The notes under the pieces: model-generated
Database searches by the model: none
The model's input: only the letters and a program-made list of their open reading frames with translations
Told to the model about the DNA's origin: nothing
In this document: piece by piece, positions 25,376 to 32,499 of the stretch
Layout: each line of letters starts with the position of its first letter
Position numbering within the stretch: the first letter of the stretch is position 1
NCBI GenBank assembly: GCA_038257535.1
Contig: JBBSJE010000054.1
Location: 1-32,499 of the forward strand
From: JAGTJU01 sp038257535
GTDB taxonomy: Bacteria; Myxococcota_A; Polyangia; Fen-1088
Reading direction: 5' to 3'
Length of the DNA: 32,499 bases
Made by a program: the position numbers and the translations under genes

Positions 25376-27094
25376 TTAGGCGCTGGGGCGAGCGCCCGCG
25401 CGTGGGTCGGGCACAGATTCCCCGCCCACGACGGCTTCGTCTTTCGGCAAATTCTCCGATGTGCGCTTTAGGCTCAGCACCGCTGCCACGAAAGAACTGA
25501 ACAGGGGGTGCGGCGATTGGGGCCGGGATTTGAATTCCGGATGAAATTGACAGCCCACGAAGTAGGGATGATCAGCCAATTCGATCATTTCCACCAAACG
25601 CCCATCGGGCGACGTGCCTGAGACCACCAAGCCCTTGGCTTCCAAAGCGTCACGGTAGTCGTTGTTCACCTCGTAGCGATGGCGGTGACGTTCTGAGATC
25701 TCGTTGGTTTGGTACGCTTCCGCCGCGCGTGTGTCTGGTTTCAGCACACAAGGGTACGAACCCAGGCGCATGGTGGCGCCCTTGGCCACAACCGCTTTTT
25801 GGTCTGGAAGGAAGTCAATCACGGGGTGCTTGGGCTTGGGATCAAACTCAGTGGAATTGGCTCCGGTAAGGCCTGCCACATGGCGCGCAAATTCGATCAC
25901 GGCGATCTGCATGCCCAAGCAAATGCCGAAATACGGCACGCCTTTTTCCCGCGCGTATTGCGCCGCTTGCACTTTGCCTTCAGTGCCCCGGGTGCCAAAG
26001 CCCGGCGCCACCAAAATGCCGTGAGACGAGCCCAGGTGTACGGCCGCGCCTTGCGTTTCGACCTCCTCGGCGTCCACGTAGCGCAGTTTCACCTTGCAGC
26101 CGTTCTCGATGCCCGCATGGGTGAACGCTTCGTTTAGGCTTTTGTACGATTCAACCAGCTCAACGTACTTGCCCACAAAAGCGATCTCAACCTCTTCGCG
26201 CAGGTTCTTCATGCGCGAAACCACGTGTTCCCAACCCGTCAGTTGGGGCGCGCGGGACCAGATGTTCAGCAGCTCGGCAATTTTGTCATCCACGCCCTCT
26301 TCGTGCAGACGAATCGGCACCTCATAGATGCAAGACACGTCGTTGGCTGAGAAGACGGCGTCGGGGGCCACGTTGGTGAACAGCGCAATCTTACGCTTCA
26401 TGGCCACATCAATCGCGCGGTCGGACCGGCAGAGCAAGATGTCGGGCTGAATGCCAATCTCCCGCATTTTCATCACCGAGTGTTGCGTGGGCTTGGTTTT
26501 CAGCTCCCCAGCGGCGCCGATGTAAGGCACCAGCGTGACGTGCACCGAAATGGCGTTTTGCGATCCCAACTCGAATTTCAGCTGACGAATCGCTTCGAGA
26601 AAGGGAAGTGATTCGATGTCACCTACTGTTCCACCCACCTCGACGATGAGAACGTCATTGCCCTCGGCGCAGGCCAGGATGCGCGCCTTGATCTCGTCGG
26701 TCACGTGCGGAATCACTTGCACGGTGCCGCCCAGGTACTCGCCGTTGCGCTCTTTCTGGATAACCGTTTGATAGATTTGGCCGGACGTCACGCTGTTGAG
26801 CCGTGACATGCGGTGATTGATAAAGCGCTCGTAATGGCCCAGATCGAGATCGGTTTCCGCGCCATCGTCGGTTACGAAAACCTCACCATGTTGGATGGGG
26901 TTCATCGTGCCCGGATCCACGTTGAGATAGGGATCAAGCTTCTGGATGGTTAGCTTCAGGCCTCGCGTTTCCAACAAAGACCCGATGGACGCCGCCGCCA
27001 AGCCTTTGCCCAGGGATGAAACCACGCCCCCGGTGACAAAGATAAACTTGGTTTTGCGCGGCTGCCCGCGCCGACCGGCGTTGGGAGGGGTCAT
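25376..27094 (-). CDS. pyrG: CTP synthase
   Basis: A 572-residue enzyme that makes CTP from UTP, ATP and glutamine. The N-terminal synthetase domain begins with F-I-F-V-T-G-G-V-V-S-S-L-G-K-G, and the C-terminal glutaminase domain has the nucleophile C392 in G-I-C-L-G-M-Q and the His/Glu pair in F-H-P-E-F. The N-terminus is about 15 residues longer than the usual start, with Pro/Arg-rich sequence, and the last 25 residues are an extra acidic tail. The ATG has GGAG 7 nt upstream, which supports this start. The start also overlaps the stop of a small upstream frame (ATGA), discussed in the findings. Confidence 0.97.
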   Translation of the reverse strand: MTPPNAGRRGQPRKTKFIFVTGGVVSSLGKGLAAASIGSLLETRGLKLTIQKLDPYLNVDPGTMNPIQHGEVFVTDDGAETDLDLGHYERFINHRMSRLNSVTSGQIYQTVIQKERNGEYLGGTVQVIPHVTDEIKARILACAEGNDVLIVEVGGTVGDIESLPFLEAIRQLKFELGSQNAISVHVTLVPYIGAAGELKTKPTQHSVMKMREIGIQPDILLCRSDRAIDVAMKRKIALFTNVAPDAVFSANDVSCIYEVPIRLHEEGVDDKIAELLNIWSRAPQLTGWEHVVSRMKNLREEVEIAFVGKYVELVESYKSLNEAFTHAGIENGCKVKLRYVDAEEVETQGAAVHLGSSHGILVAPGFGTRGTEGKVQAAQYAREKGVPYFGICLGMQIAVIEFARHVAGLTGANSTEFDPKPKHPVIDFLPDQKAVVAKGATMRLGSYPCVLKPDTRAAEAYQTNEISERHRHRYEVNNDYRDALEAKGLVVSGTSPDGRLVEMIELADHPYFVGCQFHPEFKSRPQSPHPLFSSFVAAVLSLKRTSENLPKDEAVVGGESVPDPRAGARPSA

Positions 27095-27420
27095 GACTGG
27101 GCTCCAGATGTCGCTTTCGCAACCGCTCCAGAGGCGAAGCTGACGTCAGAGGTGCCAGCGACGGCACAAATACCAAGGGCCCGAGTGTTGTTCGTGTTGG
27201 TCATCAACTCGGGAGGCCATTCTTGGGGGCCAGGGGCACCGAAGTCAATGGGCAAGCGTGGCAAAGTTGAAGTTACGCTGCATCCGCGCGCCACATTCAT
27301 GGCGCAGCGGGCATGCTTGACTTAACCGCAGGCCTCGCCTAAAAGTTGTGTTGGCTCAAGGTTTTACATGTACCGTTCCCCTTACGTTTGCGCCTTTGGG
27401 GAGCCGCTAGGAGACTCAAT
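27095..27420. other. Divergent intergenic region between pyrG and the plus-strand gene at 27421
   Basis: A 326-bp region that should hold promoters in both directions. The plus-strand promoter at 27317-27345 is clear. I find no convincing promoter for pyrG. A 69-codon minus-strand frame (27091-27300) fills part of it but does not look like a protein. A 10-bp motif, TACATGTACC at 27365-27374, matches in reverse the GGTACATGTA at 25223-25232 upstream of rpoN. Confidence 0.45.
27317..27345 (+). promoter_or_regulatory. Sigma70-like promoter of the gene at 27421
   Basis: TTGACT (27317-27322) and TAAAAG (27340-27345) are separated by exactly 17 bp. Transcription should start near 27352, leaving a leader of about 70 nt that contains a possible 25-codon ORF. 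Confidence 0.6.
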
Positions 27421-27445
27421 ATGTACCGTGGACTCCGGACTCTGA
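27368..27445 (+). CDS. Possible leader peptide, 25 codons, overlapping the next gene start
   Basis: The ATG at 27368 has AAGG 6 nt upstream and begins with the same nine bases, ATGTACCGT, as the downstream gene at 27421. It reads 25 codons in a different frame and stops at 27443-27445, inside the downstream gene. It could be a translated leader that tunes expression, a duplicated start region, or chance. The peptide itself matches nothing that I know. Confidence 0.25.
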   Translation: MYRSPYVCAFGEPLGDSICTVDSGL

Positions 27446-28842
27446 ACGGCATCTTTGCAACGGCCCCTTTGGTTATGGCCCTTGTCGCCGTGGGACATTC
27501 TTCTATTGCTGTGGCGGCTGACGCAAAAGTCGTGGTGGAACAGTTTAGTGGCGCTGGCGCCACCAAGTATCGCGAACAGGTGAAAAAGGCCCTCCGCGAG
27601 CTGAAGGTTGACGTCGTGAGCGACAAAAAGCTTGCCGCCACCGAGGCCGATCTGGGGCTGATGCAGGCTTCCGACTCGTATGCCGCTGTGGCGGCTCAAT
27701 TGGGCGCCACCCACTTCATCAGCGGCTCAGGTGGGGGCAAAAAACCCACCGCGACGTTGGTGGCCAAGGACAGCGCTGGCAAGCGCGTGGGCCAAAAAAC
27801 GTTCAAAGCGAAGAACGCCAAACTGCTTGACGCGTCCATCAGCAAACAGCTGTCGGGCGCCTTGTCCGAGTTGCTAGGCACCTCGGGTGGGGGCGCCGTT
27901 GCAGCGGCCGCACCTGCCGCACCTGCTCCCGAAGAAAAGCGCGCCACCCGCGAGGAAAAGCGGGAAGAAAAACGAGAAGAAAAGCGGGAAGAAAAACGGG
28001 CGGCTGCGGAAGAGAAATCAGCGCAAAAGCCCAAGCAGCCCGCCAAGCCCGCCAAGGACGAGGAGGATGACGAGGAGGATGACGAAGAGGATGACGAAGA
28101 CGTTGCCGACGCTAGCGTCAAGGCCTCGGCTTCAACCCCCGGATCGGCTTCTTGGAAGGGCCTAGACGCCTCGGTGGGCGCTTACATCTACTCGCGACAG
28201 TTTTCGTACAATCAAAACCGGGCGGGCGGCCAAGAGGCGTACAAGACCGACCCTGTGGCCCCAGCCATTGCGGCCAACATCGACTATTTCTTCTTGCCGT
28301 ATCTTGGCTTGTCAGCGGGCGGCGATTTCACTGTGGGCCTTTCATCGGCCAAAGGAAATACCACCTTCGGCACCACCGCGATGACCTACTACGTGGGTCC
28401 CAAAGGAAAGATGAACTTTGGGCCGCTTGAGGTAAACCTGCTCGCCGCGTTTGCCAAGCAAACCTTCCAGCTGGAAGAACAAGTGGGCGACGTGCAGTCG
28501 AATGTTCCGAACGCCGACTACACCATGGTACGCGCCGTGCTGGGCGCCCGGTACGACTTGGGCGTGGTGGGTCTATTCGGAAGCTTCGGGTACAATCACG
28601 TGCTGAGTATGGGCGCGTTCACCGACGCGTTTCCTCGCGCCACCGCAGCCGCCACCGAGGGCTCGCTGGGCGTCAGCGTCCCACTAGGGTTCTTGATGTC
28701 AGGATTGGATTTCCGTGCGGCTTTCTTCGCACGCAGCTTCGGCATCGCCATGAATTCACGCGGCGACGACGACAACATCGCCGGCGGTGCCACCGACCGC
28801 TACATGGGCGGCATCTTGAGCGTTGGGTATCGAACCAACTAA
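27421..28842 (+). CDS. Exported protein with charged repeats and C-terminal barrel-like domain, function unknown
   Basis: A 473-residue protein. A signal peptide ends near I-A-V-A-A. Residues about 35-160 form an alpha/beta domain (V-V-V-E-Q-F-S-G to L-S-E-L-L-G) whose strand pattern and 'A-A-Q-L-G-A-T-H-F-I-S-G' segment resemble TolB/CsgG/FlgO-like periplasmic domains. Then come four perfect E-E-K-R repeats (178-193), a Pro/Lys stretch, and an acidic D-E-E-D repeat (213-227). The last 230 residues have alternating beta-strand patterns with Tyr/Phe, typical of an outer membrane barrel. AGGAG lies 7 nt before the ATG at 27421; an upstream in-frame ATG at 27346 is not supported. The next gene converges with a 10-bp gap. 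Confidence 0.82.
   Translation: MYRGLRTLNGIFATAPLVMALVAVGHSSIAVAADAKVVVEQFSGAGATKYREQVKKALRELKVDVVSDKKLAATEADLGLMQASDSYAAVAAQLGATHFISGSGGGKKPTATLVAKDSAGKRVGQKTFKAKNAKLLDASISKQLSGALSELLGTSGGGAVAAAAPAAPAPEEKRATREEKREEKREEKREEKRAAAEEKSAQKPKQPAKPAKDEEDDEEDDEEDDEDVADASVKASASTPGSASWKGLDASVGAYIYSRQFSYNQNRAGGQEAYKTDPVAPAIAANIDYFFLPYLGLSAGGDFTVGLSSAKGNTTFGTTAMTYYVGPKGKMNFGPLEVNLLAAFAKQTFQLEEQVGDVQSNVPNADYTMVRAVLGARYDLGVVGLFGSFGYNHVLSMGAFTDAFPRATAAATEGSLGVSVPLGFLMSGLDFRAAFFARSFGIAMNSRGDDDNIAGGATDRYMGGILSVGYRTN
27952..27999 (+). repeat. 12-bp tandem repeat coding E-E-K-R, four units
   Basis: Four consecutive 12-bp units encode Glu-Glu-Lys-Arg, with synonymous differences at AAG/AAA, CGG/CGA and GAG/GAA. 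Such repeats can change copy number by slippage while keeping the frame. Confidence 0.85.
28057..28101 (+). repeat. 12-bp tandem repeat coding D-E-E-D, three units plus a partial unit
   Basis: Three 12-bp units encode Asp-Glu-Glu-Asp and run into a further Asp-Glu-Asp. Together with the basic/acidic E-E-K-R block 57 bp upstream it forms a highly charged linker between two domains of the same protein. Confidence 0.8.
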
Positions 28843-28852
28843 GCCCAGGCCA

Positions 28853-30040
28853 TCAAAAGGCGCCGAAGACCGCGCCCAATTGCAAGAGGAACGTTTGGCG
28901 GCGGTACTGAGCGGTGCCCCCGCCAACTTCATTTGTGTAGGCGATCCAGCGCGCTGACACCTCGAAGCGATCTGAAAGCGAACGCATCACTTCAACCCGC
29001 AAGGTGCTTCGGCTCTCGTCTTCAATGCTTGCCACCGGCAACCCAGACACGGGATCGCGGCGCAAAGGAACTTCATCGTCGTACCGCGTCCACACCAGCT
29101 CCGCGCGCGCGGAGATCGAAAGCTGCCACGGCAGCAAAACGCTGCCTTCCACGTGCGCCAAGGCGCGCCACAATCCATCGCCAAAGCTGTTGCTGTTGTT
29201 CAACTGCAAAGCGCCGCCAACGCCCACAAGAAAGTCCGAGGTGCGCGTAAGGTCCAAACCCACCGCGGTGAAATCGTCCACGCGCGCGCCCTGAAACATC
29301 TGCGGGGGGCACAAATCTCCTTCGATGCAGCGCCCTGAGACAAAGGTTCGCCGCTCAACCGACGTGGTGGCAACCAGATCCCAATCGGGATCATCGTCGT
29401 TCTCGGGCTCTTCCTGCATCGCGGGGCCCCAACTCAGGCGGTAAGAAAGCGCGGCGGTGGGGCCAGAGAAATCGAGCTGTGGGTTTGGCTTGAAGCGAAA
29501 GTCTCGGTACCCGCCCCCCAGACTGATGCGCCCTTGCCCCACATCCTGGGCAAAATTAAGTGAGGGCGCAAGCGAGCGAAAGTCCCGTGCCCCGAAGCTT
29601 TTGTCATCTTGGAAAGCCTCGTAGTAGCTGGTGGCCAACACCAAGCGATTGCTGCGGCTTAAACCCTGAGCTAGGGCGAAAGCGCCTTGCAATATGAGCA
29701 AACTTTCATTCTGCGCTTCGCCTTCCGCGTAGCGCCGCAGGGCCGCTTTGCTGGAAAGCGAAAACACCGTGCGGGGAGCAAGCCGAGCGCTGCCATCAAG
29801 CCCCAGCAAACCGCGAAGGGCGGCAGACGGCAGCTTCCGCTCATTTTCTCGATTGGACACGGTCTCCACGCGCGAGGGGTTGGAATCGTGTTCTGCGCCC
29901 ACTTCGGCGCGCGCTTCCCACGCTCCAGCCAAGGCACGGCGACAAGGCATTCCGGTCCCCCAAACCATCACCAACAACACCACCACCGGAATGTTTGATC
30001 CGTGCCTGGCGCGGAAGCGAAAGCTGCGACGGCAAGCCAA
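28853..30040 (-). CDS. Putative outer membrane beta-barrel protein, function unknown
   Basis: The mature part begins near G-A-W-E-A-R-A-E-V-G-A-E-H-D-S-N-P-S-R, a start pattern common in bacterial barrel proteins, and shows alternating hydrophobic residues through to a C-terminal Phe (G-A-V-F-G-A-F), as outer membrane proteins do. A hydrophobic stretch V-V-V-L-L-V-M-V-W-G precedes it as signal sequence. The start is uncertain. The frame runs to 30400 but its first part overlaps the upstream gene and is Arg/Cys-rich. I chose TTG at 30038-30040, which gives a basic N-terminus before the signal helix; GTG at 29986 and ATG at 29968 are alternatives, and none has a good ribosome binding site. It follows the coiled-coil gene in the same direction. 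Confidence 0.72.
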   Translation of the reverse strand: MACRRSFRFRARHGSNIPVVVLLVMVWGTGMPCRRALAGAWEARAEVGAEHDSNPSRVETVSNRENERKLPSAALRGLLGLDGSARLAPRTVFSLSSKAALRRYAEGEAQNESLLILQGAFALAQGLSRSNRLVLATSYYEAFQDDKSFGARDFRSLAPSLNFAQDVGQGRISLGGGYRDFRFKPNPQLDFSGPTAALSYRLSWGPAMQEEPENDDDPDWDLVATTSVERRTFVSGRCIEGDLCPPQMFQGARVDDFTAVGLDLTRTSDFLVGVGGALQLNNSNSFGDGLWRALAHVEGSVLLPWQLSISARAELVWTRYDDEVPLRRDPVSGLPVASIEDESRSTLRVEVMRSLSDRFEVSARWIAYTNEVGGGTAQYRRQTFLLQLGAVFGAF

Positions 30041-30164
30041 AAGAGCAAACAAACTGGCGCTGATACTACCATCAACACGCCCGCGCCCAGGCCCACAACA
30101 ACGTGCCAAAACACGCAAAAAACCGCGAAACGGCCTTGGTGGTGGGTTCGCCTGGTGCTGTTGC

Positions 30165-31175
30165 TTAAGGCTGTGCGCGCAGTGCCTTGGCCTGAGCTTG
30201 GAGCTCTGCGGCCCGCTTGCGCAAAGCTGACACCGCCGCCTCAAGCGCGTGGGCCCGCGCACGAGGATCCCCCGAGCGTTCGATGCGCTCGATCTGCGCC
30301 AACGTGCCCGCATCCAGCAAAGCTCGGAACCCCAAGGACACTGAACCCGTTGAAGTGTCACCCGGCAGAGCCACCGGCTCGGGAGAATTGCGCCCCCCAC
30401 TCAAAGTTCCCCCGCCCTGGCTTGCGCCCTCCGCCTCCGGCGCACTCGCTGGACCAACGGTTGGCGGTGGCGCGGCGAAGTCGTCCGCGGTCGTTGAGCT
30501 GGCCTCGGCGTCGTCGCGCAGAGGCACGGGGTTGTTCGTTTTGGTGACACTCGATCGCGAGAACGCAATGTTGCGCTTTGAGCTCTCAAGCCCAACAAAA
30601 GGATCTTGTTCGAGGTGACGCGCACGCGCCCGCAAGGTGCTGCGCGTGCGTTCGCGCGTGCCCCGATGCTCCAGGCGGTCTGCTTGCGCGACCAGTTTTT
30701 GCGCTTGGTCCAGGAGAATGTCCGCCTTTGCGGCAAGCTCCACCGGCCCATCGGTGGCGTTGGCTTGAGGTGAAGGTGCCGCCGCGGTAAACCCGCGTGG
30801 CCGCCCACCCTGGCGGGCGCGCAATCGCGCCTCTGCGTCGGTGAGCTTGCGGCCCAGCGATTCAGCATCGGCAAGCTTTTGTCGAAGGCGGTAATCGCTT
30901 GAAAGATTCCGCGGGCCTTGCTTGAGCGCTTTGACCTCAATGTTGATGGCTTCGAGCTTTTGCTGAAGCTGAATCACGTCGCGCTCGAGTTTTTGTGTTT
31001 CCGCCGTCGAGCTGCCATCAGATGGCGAAACGATGGCGGGCCGAGACTGAGCCAGCGCAACGGGACTTCCGACAGTAAGCGTCATCGCGCCCATCGCCAG
31101 CCCCAAAAAAGCGCCGGCGCTCCGAATCCGGCCCAGAGGACCAAGATAGGCGCGCTTCGTTTTGTGGGGGTGCAT
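30165..31175 (-). CDS. Exported coiled-coil protein, function unknown
   Basis: About 336 residues. A long basic N-terminus leads into a signal helix (A-F-L-G-L-A-M-G-A-M to A-L-A-Q). Two heptad-rich regions follow, at about 60-130 (E-R-D-V-I-Q-L-Q-Q-K-L-E) and 140-190, then a Pro/Ala/Gly-rich linker, and a final short coiled coil (A-V-S-A-L-R-K-R-A-A-E-L-Q-A-Q). No catalytic motif is visible. I chose the ATG at 31173-31175; a GTG at 31202 is in frame. A weak promoter-like pair, TTGCCC (31223-31228) and TAGTGT (31201-31206) with 16 bp spacing, lies just upstream and would start the mRNA after the GTG, favouring the ATG. A structural role in the envelope with the downstream barrel protein is inference. 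Confidence 0.75.
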   Translation of the reverse strand: MHPHKTKRAYLGPLGRIRSAGAFLGLAMGAMTLTVGSPVALAQSRPAIVSPSDGSSTAETQKLERDVIQLQQKLEAINIEVKALKQGPRNLSSDYRLRQKLADAESLGRKLTDAEARLRARQGGRPRGFTAAAPSPQANATDGPVELAAKADILLDQAQKLVAQADRLEHRGTRERTRSTLRARARHLEQDPFVGLESSKRNIAFSRSSVTKTNNPVPLRDDAEASSTTADDFAAPPPTVGPASAPEAEGASQGGGTLSGGRNSPEPVALPGDTSTGSVSLGFRALLDAGTLAQIERIERSGDPRARAHALEAAVSALRKRAAELQAQAKALRAQP

Positions 31176-31356
31176 GGAGAGAACCAAACCGACAACCTTC
31201 ACACTAGCAAGGACCGGACCAAGGGCAAAACCGGCCGCTGGAGCCAGGGAAGGCGCCTGGCAGGCTCAGAAATTCGAGATCTGGGGGTCGCGCACAAGAG
31301 TTTTTTGTCGCATTGGCTGCAGTCCCGCCCCTTGGGTTTACACTAACGCCGTGGAC

Positions 31357-31959
31357 ATGAGTCGAAGCGCATTTCTGGTGGGTTGTTTGGTGTCTCTTGG
31401 GGCCTGCGCAACCGCAGCCCCCCCCGGGCCGCAAAAGGCAGCCGAGCCTCCGCGCGACGCTTCTGCCTACTACCCGCTAGAGCCGGGCTGGAAATGGGCT
31501 TACGACGTGGAACAAGATGGTGAGGCCATTTTGGCAACCTACGCCGTGGTGTCCCGCGAGGGCGATCGCGTGACAGTGACCGGCGGTCAACAGGTGGTGG
31601 ACTACGTGGTGAAGCCCGACGGCATCTTGCGTCCGCAGATGGATGGCAAAGACGGCGACTACGTGCTGCGGGCGCCCCTGTCAGCGCAGGCGAAATGGCC
31701 CGTGCGTGGGGGGCAAGCCAAAGTTGTAGGGTGGAACCAACCGATTGAAACACCGGCTGGCCGGTTTGATGGCTGCCTGACGGTAGAGGAAGTGCGCGAC
31801 AATCCCGATCGGCGCACGCGAACCACCTACGCACCCGGCGTGGGGCCCATTCGCATTGAGTTTGAGGCGATGGACGTTGGTGGGCTTCACAGCACAAAAG
31901 CCGTTTTGCGCGGATACACGCGACCTGGGCAAGATCCTCTGGCTTCGCTTTCGCGCTGA
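31357..31959 (+). CDS. Small lipoprotein, function unknown
   Basis: A 200-residue protein with a short signal peptide and the lipobox S-L-G-A-C17, so it should be lipid-anchored. The mature part starts with a Pro/Ala-rich spacer, then Y-Y-P-L-E-P-G-W-K-W-A-Y-D-V, a pattern seen at the start of several uncharacterised bacterial lipoproteins, and continues as a beta-rich domain with one internal Cys. The ATG at 31357 is used; a GTG two codons upstream is in frame. A TACACT at 31339-31344 would place a transcription start at about 31351, so the leader would be very short, but no matching -35 is visible. It converges with the next gene, with 4 bp between the two stop codons. Confidence 0.8.
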   Translation: MSRSAFLVGCLVSLGACATAAPPGPQKAAEPPRDASAYYPLEPGWKWAYDVEQDGEAILATYAVVSREGDRVTVTGGQQVVDYVVKPDGILRPQMDGKDGDYVLRAPLSAQAKWPVRGGQAKVVGWNQPIETPAGRFDGCLTVEEVRDNPDRRTRTTYAPGVGPIRIEFEAMDVGGLHSTKAVLRGYTRPGQDPLASLSR

Positions 31960-31963
31960 TGGT

Positions 31964-32499
31964 TTAGAATGCCATGCGGCCGCCCAGGGAGAGCCCTGCG
32001 CGCAGCTTGTACGTTAGCGCCTTGTCGTAATTGAAAACGTCAGCACCCCCAAACACCGTAGCGGTGAGCGCATAGCGATGAGCCAAGGGGATAGACGCGT
32101 TCACCAGGGCGCCGTAGGTGAAGCCAAAGCTTGAGCTTCGCCGTGCACCCTCATCATTTTGCCGCGCCACCTCACCGATCGAGAGATCGCCTTGTTGGGT
32201 TTCCAGGGTCATGCCAACGCTGGGGCCAGCTCGCAGCGCCAGATGACGGAACCGCGCCAGGTTCCAAAGCAAGTTAACTGAAGGCACCGCGCGAAAATGC
32301 GAAGCGCTAGTGCTGTCCTCACCGTAGGCGGTGAAGCTCAGCAGATCCACACGCCCCTCAAGCGCCAAGCGTCCGAGGTCGTAGGCGTATGCCAACCCCA
32401 CGGCGGGCAACACGCTGTTTGTGCCATCCACGTGGGGGGTGTGACCACCCATATAAGCACTCACCTCTTGGCGCATCCATGGCGTGACGGCGGCCACCA
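31964..32499 (-). CDS. Putative outer membrane beta-barrel protein, C-terminal part (5' end outside window)
   Basis: About 178 codons are visible up to the window edge and the gene very probably continues beyond it; the GTG at 32495-32497 is not supported as a start. The sequence has short alternating strands with Tyr, Leu and Arg (for example L-A-Y-A-Y-D-L-G-R-L-A-L-E-G-R-V), internal Gly turns, and ends L-S-L-G-G-R-M-A-F, with a terminal Phe as in outer membrane proteins. No specific family can be named. Confidence 0.7.
   Translation of the reverse strand, partial: VAAVTPWMRQEVSAYMGGHTPHVDGTNSVLPAVGLAYAYDLGRLALEGRVDLLSFTAYGEDSTSASHFRAVPSVNLLWNLARFRHLALRAGPSVGMTLETQQGDLSIGEVARQNDEGARRSSSFGFTYGALVNASIPLAHRYALTATVFGGADVFNYDKALTYKLRAGLSLGGRMAF

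Noticed and set aside
27952..28101. Short regular repeats considered as CRISPR or other array
   Set aside because: The units are 12 bp, directly tandem and in frame with the coding sequence, with no spacers.

Overview
This window looks like a chromosomal segment of an aerobic, high-GC, Gram-negative bacterium, most likely a member of the Myxococcota or another former deltaproteobacterium. The assignment is an inference from gene content: an alternative complex III (ACIII) operon joined to a caa3 oxidase, the rpoN-hpf-ptsN-hprK-rapZ-EIIA-HPr-ptsI block, a TonB-dependent receptor, and several secreted lipoproteins and beta-barrel proteins. Almost all genes lie on the minus strand.

Layout from left to right: (1) 1-458, the 3' half of a plus-strand FTR1-like iron permease with very unusual codon use. 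(2) 459-810, no gene; a strongly foldable C-rich block with two identical-stem hairpins and a 29-bp inverted repeat, then the terminator of the respiratory operon. (3) 811-13565 (minus), a 12-gene respiratory operon in transcription order actA-actB-actC-actD-actE-actF, an unnamed membrane-anchored gene, sco, ctaC, ctaD, ctaE, ctaF. Nearly all neighbours overlap by a few bases. A sigma70-like promoter sits only about 5 nt before the actA start codon. (4) 13690-17603 (minus), a TonB-dependent receptor preceded by a large lipoprotein with propeller-like sequence. (5) 17615-25078 (minus), ptsI, HPr, mannose-type EIIA, rapZ, hprK, ptsN, hpf and rpoN. (6) 25376-27094 (minus), pyrG with an intrinsic terminator. 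(7) 27421-31959, envelope proteins of unknown function: a plus-strand protein with charged repeats and a C-terminal barrel-like region, a minus-strand pair (coiled-coil protein and barrel protein), and a plus-strand lipoprotein. (8) 31964-32499 (minus), the C-terminal part of another barrel-like protein, cut by the window edge.

How the genes fit together: ActABCDEF oxidises quinol and passes electrons through its hemes to the cytochrome c domain of CtaC, then to CuA and the heme-copper centre in CtaD. Sco would supply copper to CuA. The PTS block has EI, HPr (with both the catalytic His and the regulatory Ser), HPr kinase and two EIIA proteins but no sugar permease in the window, so it looks like a regulatory phosphorelay linked to sigma-54 and ribosome hibernation. 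I see no rRNA, tRNA, CRISPR array, transposase or integrase.

No clearly new enzyme system stands out. The best candidates for a second look are the unnamed gene in the ACIII operon, the near-leaderless actA promoter, the lipoprotein/TonB receptor pair downstream of ptsI, the compositionally odd iron permease with its inverted-repeat neighbour, and a possible 25-codon leader ORF before the gene at 27421.
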